From assembly GCA_963709645.1 (NCBI GenBank), contig CAVPXP010000046.1, positions 29,230 through 93,229 on the forward strand: a DNA stretch of 64,000 nt, in the 5' to 3' direction. Positions within the stretch are counted from its first letter, which is position 1; every line of letters starts with the position of its first letter. The notes beneath the pieces are model-generated. The model did no database searches, was not told where the DNA came from, and was given only the letters and a program-made list of their open reading frames with translations. Both the position numbers and the translations under genes were made by a program. Below are positions 10,076-19,465 of this stretch, in pieces. This DNA comes from DYRB01 sp963709645 (GTDB lineage: Bacteria > Pseudomonadota > Gammaproteobacteria > Chromatiales > Chromatiaceae).

Positions 10076-12304
10076 ATGATAGAAGACGTCTCCAAGGTCC
10101 TCGACCCCCTCAATGACGCACAGCGTGAGGCCGTGGCCGCGCCGCCGGGTAACCTTCTGGTCCTGGCCGGGGCAGGGAGTGGCAAGACGCGCGTCCTGGT
10201 CCACCGCATCGCCTGGTTGATCCAGGTGGAGGGGGTGCCGCCTTGGGGGGTGCTGGCGGTGACCTTCACCAACAAGGCGGCCCGCGAGATGCGGGGGCGC
10301 ATCGAAGAGATGCTCGGGACCCCCATCGGCGGCATGTGGGTGGGAACCTTCCACGGCCTAGCCCACCGCTTTCTGCGCGCCCATTGGCAGGACGCCGGCC
10401 TGCCACAGCACTTTCAGATCCTCGACTCGGACGACCAGTTGCGCCTGGTCAAGCGCTGCATCAAGGCCCTGGAGCTGGACGAGGCAAGGTACCCGCCGCG
10501 CCAGGTGCAGGGATGGATCAACCGCCACAAGGACGAAGGCCGGCGCCCCCAGCACCTGGACGACCGGGCGGACTACTACGAGCGCAAGCTGATCGAGGTC
10601 TATCGGGAGTACGAGGCGGCGCGTGAGCGGGGCGGCATGCTGGACTTCGCGGACTTGCTGTTGCGCGCCCATGAACTGCTGCGGGAACGCCCGGACATCC
10701 TGCACCACTATCGTGCGCGCTTCCGGCACATCCTGGTGGACGAATTCCAGGATACCAACGCCATCCAGTACGCCTGGCTCCGGTTGTTGGCCGGGACCAA
10801 CGACAACCTCTTCCTGGTGGGGGACGACGACCAATCGATCTATGGCTGGCGGGGGGCCAAGGTGGAAAACATCCAGTCCTTCCAGCGCGACTATCCCGGT
10901 ACCCGCTTGCTACGCCTGGAACAGAATTACCGCTCCACCAGCAACATCCTCAATGCCGCCAATGCGCTGATCGCCCACAATCCGACCCGGCTGGGCAAGA
11001 ATCTGTGGACCGAGGACGGGGTCGGGGAGCCGATCCGCCGCTACGCCGCCTTCAATGAGGTGGACGAGGCACGCTTCGTGGTGGAGCGCATCCGGAACCA
11101 GGTCCAAGAGCAGGGCCGAGCGCGTAGCGCCTGTGCCATCCTCTACCGCACCACGGCCCAGTCTCGGCTCTTCGAGGAGGCCCTGATTCAGGCCGAGATC
11201 TCCTACCGGGTCTACGGCGGCCTGCGCTTCTTCGAGCGCGCCGAGGTCCGCGATGCCCTGGCCTACCTGCGCCTGCTGGCCAATCGGGACGACGACGCCG
11301 CCTTCGAGCGGGTGGTGAACACCCCACCCCGGGGCATCGGCGAGCGCACCCTGGAGATCCTGCGCGGCCAGGCCAGGGGGGCGCGGACCTCCTTGTGGCA
11401 GGCTGCCGAGGCTCTGATCGGTTCTGGCGGCCTCTCGGCCCGGTCGGCGGGGTCCCTGCGCGGCTTTTTGGACCTGATCCGCAACCAGCCGGAACTTGGC
11501 GACGACATGGGTCTGGCGGACCTGACCGCCCTGGTCATCGAGGCCAGCGGCCTGGTGGAGCATTACAAGAAGTCTAAGGATGGTAAAGGGGTGGACCGGG
11601 TCGAGAACCTGGAGCAGCTGGTCGACACCACCCGACGCTTCGGTCTGGAGCAATTGGAACTGGACGACGCCGAGGTATCGGCAGCAGGGGATGGAGCCGC
11701 CGACCGGCTCTCGACCTTCCTCGCCCATGCGGCCCTGGAGGCCGGAGAGGCCCAAGCCGACGAGTTCGAAGATGCAGTCCAACTCATGACCCTGCATAGC
11801 GCGAAGGGGCTGGAGTTCCCCCTGGTTTTCCTGGCCGGGGTGGAGGAGGGGCTCTTCCCCCATAACATGTCCAAGGACGATCCAGACCGCATGGAGGAGG
11901 AGCGTCGCCTCTGCTACGTCGGCATGACCCGGGCCAAGGAGCAGCTCTACCTGACCCATGCCGAGAGCCGCCGCCTGCATGGCTCCGAGAACTACCCCAT
12001 GCCCTCGCGCTTCCTGCGCGAGATCCCGGCGGAGCTGATCGAGGAGGTGCGCGGACGGGGGGGCACGCGTCCGTCCCCTGGTGTGCGCAGCAGCGGGGGC
12101 TTTGCGGCCGGCCCAGCGTCGGCCCAAGCGACCGTCGGCAGCAGTTTGCGCCTGGGCCAGCGGGTGTCCCACCCCAAGTTCGGCGAGGGGGTGATCCTCA
12201 ATAGTGAAGGCCAGGGGGCCGCGGCCCGCATCCAGGTCAACTTCGCCGGGGTTGGTGCCAAGTGGCTGGTCCTGGCCTACGCCCGCCTGGAGCCGGTGGC
12301 CTAG
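10076..12304 (+). CDS. uvrD: DNA helicase II (UvrD)
   Basis: 742 residues of a superfamily 1A 3'-5' helicase. Walker A is GAGSGKT (32-38), followed by VTFTNKAAREMRGR, the GTFHGLAHR motif, Walker B LVDEFQDTN, DDDQSIYGWRGA, LEQNYRS, the LMTLHSAKGLEFP motif V and CYVGMTRAK motif VI. The end carries the UvrD Tudor-like tail (VSHPKFGEGVILN ... WLVLAYARLEPV), which favours UvrD over Rep. Functions in nucleotide excision and mismatch repair. The hemW start codon follows the TAG with no spacing. Confidence 0.95.
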   Translation: MIEDVSKVLDPLNDAQREAVAAPPGNLLVLAGAGSGKTRVLVHRIAWLIQVEGVPPWGVLAVTFTNKAAREMRGRIEEMLGTPIGGMWVGTFHGLAHRFLRAHWQDAGLPQHFQILDSDDQLRLVKRCIKALELDEARYPPRQVQGWINRHKDEGRRPQHLDDRADYYERKLIEVYREYEAARERGGMLDFADLLLRAHELLRERPDILHHYRARFRHILVDEFQDTNAIQYAWLRLLAGTNDNLFLVGDDDQSIYGWRGAKVENIQSFQRDYPGTRLLRLEQNYRSTSNILNAANALIAHNPTRLGKNLWTEDGVGEPIRRYAAFNEVDEARFVVERIRNQVQEQGRARSACAILYRTTAQSRLFEEALIQAEISYRVYGGLRFFERAEVRDALAYLRLLANRDDDAAFERVVNTPPRGIGERTLEILRGQARGARTSLWQAAEALIGSGGLSARSAGSLRGFLDLIRNQPELGDDMGLADLTALVIEASGLVEHYKKSKDGKGVDRVENLEQLVDTTRRFGLEQLELDDAEVSAAGDGAADRLSTFLAHAALEAGEAQADEFEDAVQLMTLHSAKGLEFPLVFLAGVEEGLFPHNMSKDDPDRMEEERRLCYVGMTRAKEQLYLTHAESRRLHGSENYPMPSRFLREIPAELIEEVRGRGGTRPSPGVRSSGGFAAGPASAQATVGSSLRLGQRVSHPKFGEGVILNSEGQGAAARIQVNFAGVGAKWLVLAYARLEPVA

Positions 12305-13501
12305 GTGTCACCCGACGCCCCAGGACAGGGGCTCAACACACGCCCGGCGCCGCCCCTCGCCCTCTACATTCACTTCCCCTGGTGCGTGCGCAAGTGCCCC
12401 TACTGCGATTTCAACTCCCATGCCAGTGGGGATGGCCCGCCGGAGAAGGACTATGTCTCCGCCCTGCTGCAAGATCTGGCCCAGGACCTAACCGGTGCAG
12501 TCACCGCTCGTCCCCTGGTTTCGATCTTCATGGGCGGCGGGACCCCCAGTCTTTTCTCCGGCGGGGCCATCGCCCGCCTCCTGCACGGCGTGCGTGTCCT
12601 GGCCGAGCTTGCCCCTGACGCCGAGATCACCCTGGAGGCCAACCCGGGGACCGCCGATGCCGCCAACTTCGCGGCCTATCGTGCCGCCGGGGTCAACCGT
12701 CTTTCCATCGGGATACAAAGCCTCGATTCCGAAAAGCTGCTGAGTTTGGGCCGCATTCACGACCCCCACCAGGCCCGCGCCGCCCTCCGCCTGGCCCGGG
12801 CGGCCGGTTACGACAACGTCAATCTGGACCTCATGTACGCGCTGCCGGGGCAGACCCTGGTTGATGCCTCGTCAGACCTGGAGGCGGCCATCGCCCTGGG
12901 CCCGGAGCACGTCTCGTACTATCAGCTCACCCTGGAGCCCAATACCCCCTTTCATCGCTCGCCTCCGCCCCTGCCCGACGACGACCTGGCGGCGGACATG
13001 CACGATCAGGGCCTTGAGATGTTGGTGGCGGCAGACTATGTGGAATATGAGGTCTCCGCACACGCCCGCCCTGGGCGACGCTGTCGCCACAACCTGAACT
13101 ACTGGACCTTCGGCGACTACCTCGGCATCGGGGCTGGGGCTCACGCCAAGCTCACCGACGCCGCCACGGGCGCGGTTGAACGGACTGCGAAGCTCCGCCA
13201 CCCGGAGGACTATCTCGCCGCGGCGCAGAGCGGGCGGTTTCTTAGCAGCCGCCGGGCGCTGGACGCTGACGACCTGATACTGGAGTTCGCCCTTTTTGCC
13301 CTGCGCCTCAACGAGGGGTTCGATCCGGCCCTTTTCGAAGAGCGCACCGGATTGCCCGTCGCGTGTCTCGCGGGGCCGATCGCGGCCGCCCGCCGTCGGG
13401 GGCTGCTGGTTGAGGATGGTGGGCGCCAGTGCTCAAGCGAGCTTGGCCGGCGCTTCCTCAACGACCTGATTCAGCACTTCGGCCCACAAGGGGAAAACTG
13501 A
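12305..13501 (+). CDS. hemW: Radical SAM haem chaperone HemW (formerly oxygen-independent coproporphyrinogen III oxidase-like)
   Basis: 398 residues. The [4Fe-4S]/SAM motif is CVRKCPYCDF (C27, C31, C34), the HemW spacing; FMGGGTPSLF and SIGIQSLDSEKLLSLGR are also typical. The C-terminal HemN-type domain is present (EVSAHARPGRRCRHNLNYW). HemW acts as a haem chaperone for respiratory enzymes rather than a CPO; this is known for the family, not shown here. A GTG start at 12305 directly abuts the uvrD stop, indicating translational coupling. Confidence 0.92.
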   Translation: MSPDAPGQGLNTRPAPPLALYIHFPWCVRKCPYCDFNSHASGDGPPEKDYVSALLQDLAQDLTGAVTARPLVSIFMGGGTPSLFSGGAIARLLHGVRVLAELAPDAEITLEANPGTADAANFAAYRAAGVNRLSIGIQSLDSEKLLSLGRIHDPHQARAALRLARAAGYDNVNLDLMYALPGQTLVDASSDLEAAIALGPEHVSYYQLTLEPNTPFHRSPPPLPDDDLAADMHDQGLEMLVAADYVEYEVSAHARPGRRCRHNLNYWTFGDYLGIGAGAHAKLTDAATGAVERTAKLRHPEDYLAAAQSGRFLSSRRALDADDLILEFALFALRLNEGFDPALFEERTGLPVACLAGPIAAARRRGLLVEDGGRQCSSELGRRFLNDLIQHFGPQGEN

Positions 13502-13551
13502 CGGCCGTCTGGCCCCTCACCCTTGGCGCAGTTTCAGACCCAGGCCAGTCC

Positions 13552-13580
13552 TTGCATCCCTCTCTATCGCAGGCTATTCT
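13552..13580 (+). promoter_or_regulatory. Putative sigma-70 promoter for rpmE
   Basis: TTGCAT (13552-13557) and TATTCT (13575-13580) are separated by 17 bp, about 50 bp before the rpmE start and after the end of hemW. Both hexamers match the consensus at four of six positions or better. Confidence 0.55.
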
Positions 13581-13632
13581 GCGGCGTTTTCTACAAATTG
13601 AACGCCCAGGCTCAGGGCGCGGCAGGGCTATC

Positions 13633-13836
13633 ATGAAAGAATCCATCCACCCCCAGTACGCCTCGGTCAAGGTTGTGTGCAGTTGCGGCAACACATTCGA
13701 GACCCGCTCCACGCTCAGCAAGAAGGAGCTGCATGTGGAGGTCTGCTCGGCGTGCCACCCGTTCTACACCGGCAAGCAGAAGGCTTTGGACATGGGCGGA
13801 CGCGTCGACCGCTTCCGCCGCAGATACGCCCGCTGA
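13633..13836 (+). CDS. rpmE: 50S ribosomal protein L31 (zinc-binding type)
   Basis: 67 residues, starting MKESIHPQYASVKVVCSCGN. Four cysteines (C16, C18, C38, C41) form the zinc ribbon, so this is the zinc-containing (C+) L31 paralogue rather than the zinc-free RpmE2 type. Ends DRFRRRYAR. Structural component of the large ribosomal subunit bridging to the 30S head. It has its own likely promoter at 13552-13580. Confidence 0.95.
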   Translation: MKESIHPQYASVKVVCSCGNTFETRSTLSKKELHVEVCSACHPFYTGKQKALDMGGRVDRFRRRYAR

Positions 13837-14286
13837 CCCATTGCCGCCGCTGGCTGCGGCCGTTACCTGGGTGGCGCTTCGCGGCCTGCTGCTCGCCAAG
13901 CCGCTTTGGGCCGCCGGCGGCGCGGCGGTGGCTAATGCGCGGCCCGCCGATCTTGTCGGCACTGGCCAGGCCTAACCTGACCGGGCAGCGGCGTCGCTGC
14001 GCCATGGCCTATCCGGCTGCCGCTCTGCCCAACCTGCGTTTCCTCGACGAATGTCCGTCCAAGGCCGGTCCAACACGCGCTTGCGCCGCCCGCCCGCCCC
14101 GACGGCGCGTCCGCCCAAGCCCTGAAACCCGCGTTGCGCCTTGTGGGCGCCTGCCCCGGCAGGGGGACCTGCCTCCGATTTCGCCTTTCAATGCTGCGTA
14201 TAACTGGTCCGCAGGGGCCGGCATCTGGCAACATGCGCCCTTGACGCCCACCGGCCAAATCGCAGACATCAGGAGCACGCCCTGCC
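13837..14286. other. Intergenic region, no supported gene
   Basis: 450 bp between rpmE and the malic enzyme gene. Open frames here are Pro/Arg/Ala-rich with no recognisable domains. No convincing terminator was found; GTATAACT near 14198 is a possible promoter -10 element for the malic enzyme gene, without a clear -35. Confidence 0.4.
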
Positions 14287-15558
14287 ATGACCGACCCTGA
14301 GCCCATCGACCACCCTGATGCGGACGTCAACGCCCGCGCGCTGGATTATCACGCCTACCCGACGCCCGGGAAAATCGCCACGAGCATCACGAAGCCGGCG
14401 GAGACCCAGGGCGATCTTTCCTTGGCCTATACCCCCGGGGTCGCCGAGCCGGTGCGCCGCATCCACGCGGACCCGGACGAGGCTTACCGCTACACGAACA
14501 AGGGCAACCTGGTGGCGGTGGTCACCGATGGCACTGCGGTACTGGGCCTTGGCAATGTCGGGCCCCTGGCCGGCAAGCCGGTCATGGAGGGTAAGGCGGT
14601 GCTCTTCAAGCACTTCGCTGGCATCGACTGCTTCGACATCGAGGTCCATGCCCACCACCCTCAGGAGTTCGTCGAGACGGTTCGGCGCATCGCCCCGACC
14701 TTCGGCGGCATCAACATCGAGGACATCGCCGCCCCCCACTGCTTCGAAATCGAGCAGCTCCTGATCGAGGAGTTGGACATCCCGGTCTTCCACGACGATC
14801 AACACGGCACGGCCATCATCATTGCAGCCGGCCTGCTGAATGCACTGGATATCCAGCGCAAGCGGCTGGAAAACGCGATCATCGTGGTGCTTGGAGCCGG
14901 GGCCGCCGGCATCGCAGCCATGCGTCTGCTCATGACCATGGGCGCGCACCGCCGCAACCTGTTTGCGGTTGACCGGGCGGGGGTCATCCACACCGGGCGC
15001 AAGGACCTCAACCCCTTCAAGTTCGGCGTGGCCGCTGACACGGATCGGCGCACCCTGGCGGACGCCATGGTCGGGGCCGATGTCTTCATCGGGGTCTCGG
15101 GGCCGGACCTGGTCTCCCCCGACATGCTCGCCGCCATGGCCCCCAAGCCCATCGTCTTTGCTCTCTCCAATCCGGTGCCGGAGATTCGCCCGGAGGTTGC
15201 CCGGGAGGTCCGGGGCGACATGGTCCTGGCCACCGGGCGCAGCGACTATCCCAACCAGGTCAACAATGTCCTGGGCTTCCCCTATATCTTCCGTGGGGCC
15301 TTGGATGTACGCGCCTCGCGGATCAACGAGGACATGCAGATCGCCGCGGTGCATGCCCTCAAGGATCTGGCCCACCTGCCGGTCCCGGACTCTGTGCTCC
15401 AGGCCTACGGGTTGGACCACCTTGCCTTCGGGCCGGACTACATCATCCCCAAGCCCTTCGACCCGCGGCTGCGCGAGCTGGTACCAGCCGCCGTTGCGCG
15501 GGCAGCGGTCGCCAGCGGCGTTGCGCGGCTGCCCTATCCCGCCCACTACCCCCAGTGA
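14287..15558 (+). CDS. NAD(P)-dependent malic enzyme
   Basis: 423 residues, the short bacterial malic enzyme without the C-terminal phosphotransacetylase domain of MaeB. Visible: YTPGVAEPVRRI, VTDGTAVLGLGNVG, the divalent-metal region INIEDIAAP, VFHDDQHGTAIII, and the Rossmann motif LGAGAAGIAAMRL. It oxidatively decarboxylates malate to pyruvate. The coenzyme (NAD or NADP) cannot be told safely from sequence by eye. It precedes malate dehydrogenase and citrate synthase on the same strand, grouping C4-acid and TCA-cycle enzymes. Confidence 0.92.
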   Translation: MTDPEPIDHPDADVNARALDYHAYPTPGKIATSITKPAETQGDLSLAYTPGVAEPVRRIHADPDEAYRYTNKGNLVAVVTDGTAVLGLGNVGPLAGKPVMEGKAVLFKHFAGIDCFDIEVHAHHPQEFVETVRRIAPTFGGINIEDIAAPHCFEIEQLLIEELDIPVFHDDQHGTAIIIAAGLLNALDIQRKRLENAIIVVLGAGAAGIAAMRLLMTMGAHRRNLFAVDRAGVIHTGRKDLNPFKFGVAADTDRRTLADAMVGADVFIGVSGPDLVSPDMLAAMAPKPIVFALSNPVPEIRPEVAREVRGDMVLATGRSDYPNQVNNVLGFPYIFRGALDVRASRINEDMQIAAVHALKDLAHLPVPDSVLQAYGLDHLAFGPDYIIPKPFDPRLRELVPAAVARAAVASGVARLPYPAHYPQ

Positions 15559-15744
15559 TCGAGGGCGCGACGTCCTGCCGTTTGCGTGGGTCGGGCCAGG
15601 AAGCGACCCTAGGGATCGGCGGTAGGGAGTTTTCGCAAGGCAGTGAGCCGGCGGCATAAGCCGGCCGCAGGCGGCGGGAGGCCGCACAAGGACGCAGACA
15701 GAGCCCCGCTGGGCTAACAGCCAACCACTAAATGAGGAACCGCC

Positions 15745-16677
15745 ATGCGCAAGATCACCATCGTCGGTGCCGGCAGGGTCGGGGAGACGACGGCCCAGAT
15801 CCTGGCCGAAGAGGAGCTTTGCCGGGAAATTGCCCTCTATGACGTCCGCGAGGACGTGCCGGAGGGCGTCGCCCTTGATATCTGTCAGACCGCCCCGTTT
15901 TTCGAGTTCGACTGCGCGCTGAGCGGCAGCAACGATCCACAGATCATGCGCGGCTCCGAGATGCTGGTGATTACTGCAGGTCTGCCGCGCAAGCCAGGGA
16001 TGTCGCGTTCCGATGTGCTCGAGGCGAATGTCCGGGTCGTCGACGAGGTGATCGACCAGGCCAAGCGATACGCACCCGATGCCATGATCCTGATGGTCAC
16101 GAATCCCGTGGATACGCTCACCTATCGTGCCTTCCAACGCAGCGGCTGGCCGCGCGACCGCGTCTTTGGGCAGGCCGGTGTGCTCGATGCGTCGCGAATG
16201 GCTAGCTTTATCGCTCACGAGACGGGTTTCTCCGTGCGGGATATCACCACCATCGTCCTCGGCGGCCATGGCGACACCATGGTCCCCGTATCTCGCTTTT
16301 GCACCATCAACGGGATACCAATCTCCCACTTCCTCGCTGCGGATCGCATCGAGGCTATCAATGAGCGGACGAGGAAGGGTGGCGCCGAGATCCTCGCCTT
16401 GCGGAAGAACTCCAGCGCCTACGATGCCCCCGGCGCCGCCGTGGCCGCGATGATCGATGCCATTGTGCACAACCGCCGCCGGCTGCTGCCCTGTGTGGCC
16501 ATTTTGGAGGGCGAATACGGCGAGGCTGACATTGCCATGGGAGTCCCCTGCGTCCTGAGCGATCGAGGTCTGGAGTCCGTGGTCGAGCTCGATCTCAATC
16601 CCGAGGAGCGGGCCGCCTTCGAGGCATCCGCGGCGGCGGTGCGCGAGGATATCGCCCGTCTCGCCGACATCGCTTAG
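15745..16677 (+). CDS. mdh: Malate dehydrogenase (LDH-like type)
   Basis: 310 residues. The NAD motif is VGAGRVGETTA (8-13 core), substrate arginines are in LPRKPGMSR, catalytic His in LGGHGDTMVP, and TNPVDTLTY is conserved. The LPRKPGMSR loop fits malate rather than lactate, and the pattern is the [LDH-like] MDH group III also found in phototrophs, not the E. coli type. GAGG lies just upstream of the ATG. Interconverts malate and oxaloacetate. Confidence 0.92.
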   Translation: MRKITIVGAGRVGETTAQILAEEELCREIALYDVREDVPEGVALDICQTAPFFEFDCALSGSNDPQIMRGSEMLVITAGLPRKPGMSRSDVLEANVRVVDEVIDQAKRYAPDAMILMVTNPVDTLTYRAFQRSGWPRDRVFGQAGVLDASRMASFIAHETGFSVRDITTIVLGGHGDTMVPVSRFCTINGIPISHFLAADRIEAINERTRKGGAEILALRKNSSAYDAPGAAVAAMIDAIVHNRRRLLPCVAILEGEYGEADIAMGVPCVLSDRGLESVVELDLNPEERAAFEASAAAVREDIARLADIA

Positions 16678-16973
16678 AACCGTCGAGAGATTGGCACGGG
16701 CTTTGCTGAACATATCAGGGGCGTGCGCACGACAGGCGCTGAAGGGCGATAAGCCCGGTCGCTGCTATCAGGGCGATTTGGACGGGGCAGTTGACGGCGC
16801 AGCCTTGGCCGGATTCTCAAGGAGAGTCGGGAGGCAAGTTGAGCGGTGCTTCATTGCTTCGGGCTCCCGCACCCCTCGGCCCTAGCCCATCCCTCGGCTG
16901 CGCCTGCGTGCCCGGCATACCCGCGTCCCGGGGGGCAGCTTTGGCACGCCAGAATCAAGCCAGGAGCGACTTT

Positions 16974-18269
16974 ATGACGAACCAAACCATCACGGTCACC
17001 AACAATGTTACCGGCGAAAGCCGCGATTTCCCGCTGCTCCAGGGGACCCTGGGTCCGGCGGCGGTGGACATCTCTTCCTTGTACAAGGAGGGTGGGATCT
17101 TTACCTACGACCCGGGATTCATGGCGACGGCGAGTTGCCATAGCGCCATCACCTACATCGATGGCGAGCAGGGCATCCTGCTCTACCGCGGCTACGCCAT
17201 CGAACAGCTCGCGGCCAAGGCCAGCTTCCTGGAGGTTGCCTATCTGCTGCTCTACGGCGACTTGCCGAACGGGCGGGCGCTGCGCGGGTTTGAGCACATC
17301 ATCACCCGCCACACCATGCTGAACGAGAACCTGAGGAACTTCCTCAAGGGGTTCCACTATGATGCACACCCCATGGCCATGCTGGTGGGGGTGGTCGGCT
17401 CCCTATCGGCCTTCTATCACGACTCTTTTGACATCTATGACCCTCGCCACAGGGAGATCGCTGCCTACCGCCTGATCGCCAAGATCCCGACGGTTGCCGC
17501 CGCCGCTTACAAGCACACCGTCGGGGAACCCCTCATGTACCCCCGCAATGACCTAAGGTACTGCGCCAACTTCATGCACATGATGTTCGCCACCCCCTGC
17601 GAGGACTACAAGCCTGGGCTCATCGCCGAGAAGGCCCTCAACCTGCTCTTCATCCTCCACGCCGACCATGAACAGAACGCGAGCACGTCAACGGTGCGCC
17701 TGGCGGGCAGTTCTGGGGCAAACCCCTACGCTTGTATGGCCGCCGGGATCGCTTCCCTTTGGGGGCCCGCCCACGGCGGGGCGAATGAGGCGGTGCTGGA
17801 CATGCTGCTCGAGATCGGTGACGTCAAGAACGTCGCCAAGTACATGGACAAGGCCAAGGACAAGGACGACCCCTTCCGGCTCATGGGCTTCGGGCACCGG
17901 GTCTACAAGAACTACGACCCGCGGGCCAAGATCATCCGCGAGGTCTGTCACCAGGTGCTCGAGGAGCTGGCCGACGCGAATAATCCCCTGTTCGAGCTCG
18001 CGTTGAAGCTGGAGGAGATCGCCCTCAGCGACCCCTATTTCGTGGAACGCAAGCTTTACCCCAACGTGGACTTCTACTCTGGGATCATCTATCAGGCACT
18101 GGGGATACCGAGATCCATGTTCACGGTCATGTTCGCCATCGCCAGAACGGTGGGCTGGGTCTCGCACTGGATGGAGATGATGGCGGACCCCACGAATCGT
18201 ATCGGCCGACCCCGCCAGATCTACGACGGCCCAAGCGAGCGGGACTATCTGCCCCTCTCGCAGCGTTGA
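16974..18269 (+). CDS. gltA: Citrate synthase (type II)
   Basis: 431 residues from the ATG at 16974 (MTNQTITVTNNVTGESRDFP), preceded by CAGGAGCGAC. The frame is open further upstream, but that stretch is not conserved. Type II hallmarks: YIDGEQGILLYRGYAIEQLA, LNLLFILHADHEQNASTS, GPAHGGANEAVL, FGHRVYKNYDPRA and NVDFYSGI, including the catalytic His and Asp residues. Condenses acetyl-CoA with oxaloacetate. It is probably expressed with mdh, although the ~300 bp between them would allow a separate promoter. Confidence 0.95.
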   Translation: MTNQTITVTNNVTGESRDFPLLQGTLGPAAVDISSLYKEGGIFTYDPGFMATASCHSAITYIDGEQGILLYRGYAIEQLAAKASFLEVAYLLLYGDLPNGRALRGFEHIITRHTMLNENLRNFLKGFHYDAHPMAMLVGVVGSLSAFYHDSFDIYDPRHREIAAYRLIAKIPTVAAAAYKHTVGEPLMYPRNDLRYCANFMHMMFATPCEDYKPGLIAEKALNLLFILHADHEQNASTSTVRLAGSSGANPYACMAAGIASLWGPAHGGANEAVLDMLLEIGDVKNVAKYMDKAKDKDDPFRLMGFGHRVYKNYDPRAKIIREVCHQVLEELADANNPLFELALKLEEIALSDPYFVERKLYPNVDFYSGIIYQALGIPRSMFTVMFAIARTVGWVSHWMEMMADPTNRIGRPRQIYDGPSERDYLPLSQR

Positions 18270-18482
18270 TCGAAAAGGCGCATTCAGTGCTCCGCGGGGC
18301 TCTCTAAGTCTATCTGCGGGCGATCGTGTCAGCTCGCGGGCGGTTGCTCGCCATGGTGGATACCCAGTAAGGGCAGGCCAACGAAGGTCTCGGTCTGGCT
18401 TGGCTCGCCAGTAGATGCTTGAAACTCCCGTTTCCTATGGACGGCTGGGGCAAGGGCGACCGCCTTGGGCGGAGGAGTGGAT

Positions 18483-19121
18483 CTATACGCTCGCGCCATG
18501 GTTTGGCGCCTTCGGGCCCGGATCCTGCAGCATCTTCCTTACTGCCTCCAGGTCGGCCCCTCGCTCCGGGCGTTCGGTGACGGGATTCAGGGGCGGACTG
18601 CGCATCGCCTGCAGGGGAAGCACCACCAGCGTGAAAGGGATGTCGCCGGCAATGAAGGCAAATGCAGGCTGAACCCTGCGCAGGCCATCACCGTACCGCA
18701 GGGGCTCCTCGCGCTCCTGCCAAGGTATGCCTCGATCGATCAAGGCGAACATCAGTTCCTTCGGACTTTCTGCGAACACATGCATGCGCACCCCCAGGCG
18801 CAGGTCTCCTGTTCCGGACAACACGGGTCCCACCAGGCGCGGCAGGAAGCGCGCAAAGGACTGCATCGCAACGGCGGCCTGCTGGCGCAAGCGGTACAGG
18901 TCGGCTACCGCCCGCTCGGACTTGAACAGCCGCCGCTGTTCCAGCAGGGCATCCTGGATCTCCACGTTTGTCGGCCACTCCCTCCGATTTGCGATCCCGG
19001 TACGCTCGGCGGCCTTACGTCGCGCGCGGTCGAAGGCCTGATCCCCCTGTTCAGCAAGGATCCGAGCCGCCTCATAGGCGAGCCGACAGCGCTGAGGCGA
19101 ACACCGATTACGCCCGCTCAC
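18483..19121 (-). CDS. Conserved gammaproteobacterial protein of unknown function
   Basis: About 212 residues from a GTG at 19121. The sequence RLAYEAARILAEQG ... RRKAAERTG ... EIQDALLEQRRLF ... ARFLPRLVGPVLSGT ... DRGIPWQERE ... RYGDG matches my memory of a conserved proteobacterial family without assigned function. The N-terminal half is helical and charged. The middle (RLVGPVLSGTGDLRLGVRMHVF) could be a nucleotidyltransferase-like core, but that is speculative. No signal peptide or membrane segment. It faces citrate synthase tail-to-tail and is divergent from the pilM operon. Confidence 0.75.
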   Translation of the reverse strand: MSGRNRCSPQRCRLAYEAARILAEQGDQAFDRARRKAAERTGIANRREWPTNVEIQDALLEQRRLFKSERAVADLYRLRQQAAVAMQSFARFLPRLVGPVLSGTGDLRLGVRMHVFAESPKELMFALIDRGIPWQEREEPLRYGDGLRRVQPAFAFIAGDIPFTLVVLPLQAMRSPPLNPVTERPERGADLEAVRKMLQDPGPKAPNHGASV

Positions 19122-19371
19122 TCGGCTGTCTCCCGTCGGCCGTTTTTTGGTTAGATAAATCGATATGTTTGATCGCTGGCATTGTTATGATCCGTTGCGG
19201 CTCGGTGTCGGCCAGGGCGCCAGGCCAGAAAGGGTCGCTGGAACACACTATAAGCGGCAGGGCGGCGGCGGCGGGGCACGAAATCGGCGCAAGACTATTT
19301 TTGCCGACCCAGTTCCGCTATGCGTGAGTCCGACTGTCTATAATGTCGCATGCCGACCAAGATGTATTCTT

Positions 19372-19399
19372 TTGACAAATCGCGCATACTTCGTATAGT
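19372..19399 (+). promoter_or_regulatory. Putative sigma-70 promoter for the pilMNOPQ operon
   Basis: TTGACA (19372-19377, perfect -35) and TATAGT (19394-19399) are separated by 16 bp, within a locally AT-rich stretch about 65 bp before the pilM ATG at 19466. A second TATAAT lies at 19339-19344 without a good -35. Confidence 0.65.
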
Positions 19400-19465
19400 T
19401 ATGCTGACTTTCGTACAAAACGCCTGAGGATTTTCTCGGGATTCCCGCAACTCGAATAGGCCGCC

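Noticed and set aside
16791..16973. N-terminal extension of citrate synthase
   Set aside because: The extra 61 residues are not like any citrate synthase; the ATG at 16974 has a good ribosome binding site and the family start.
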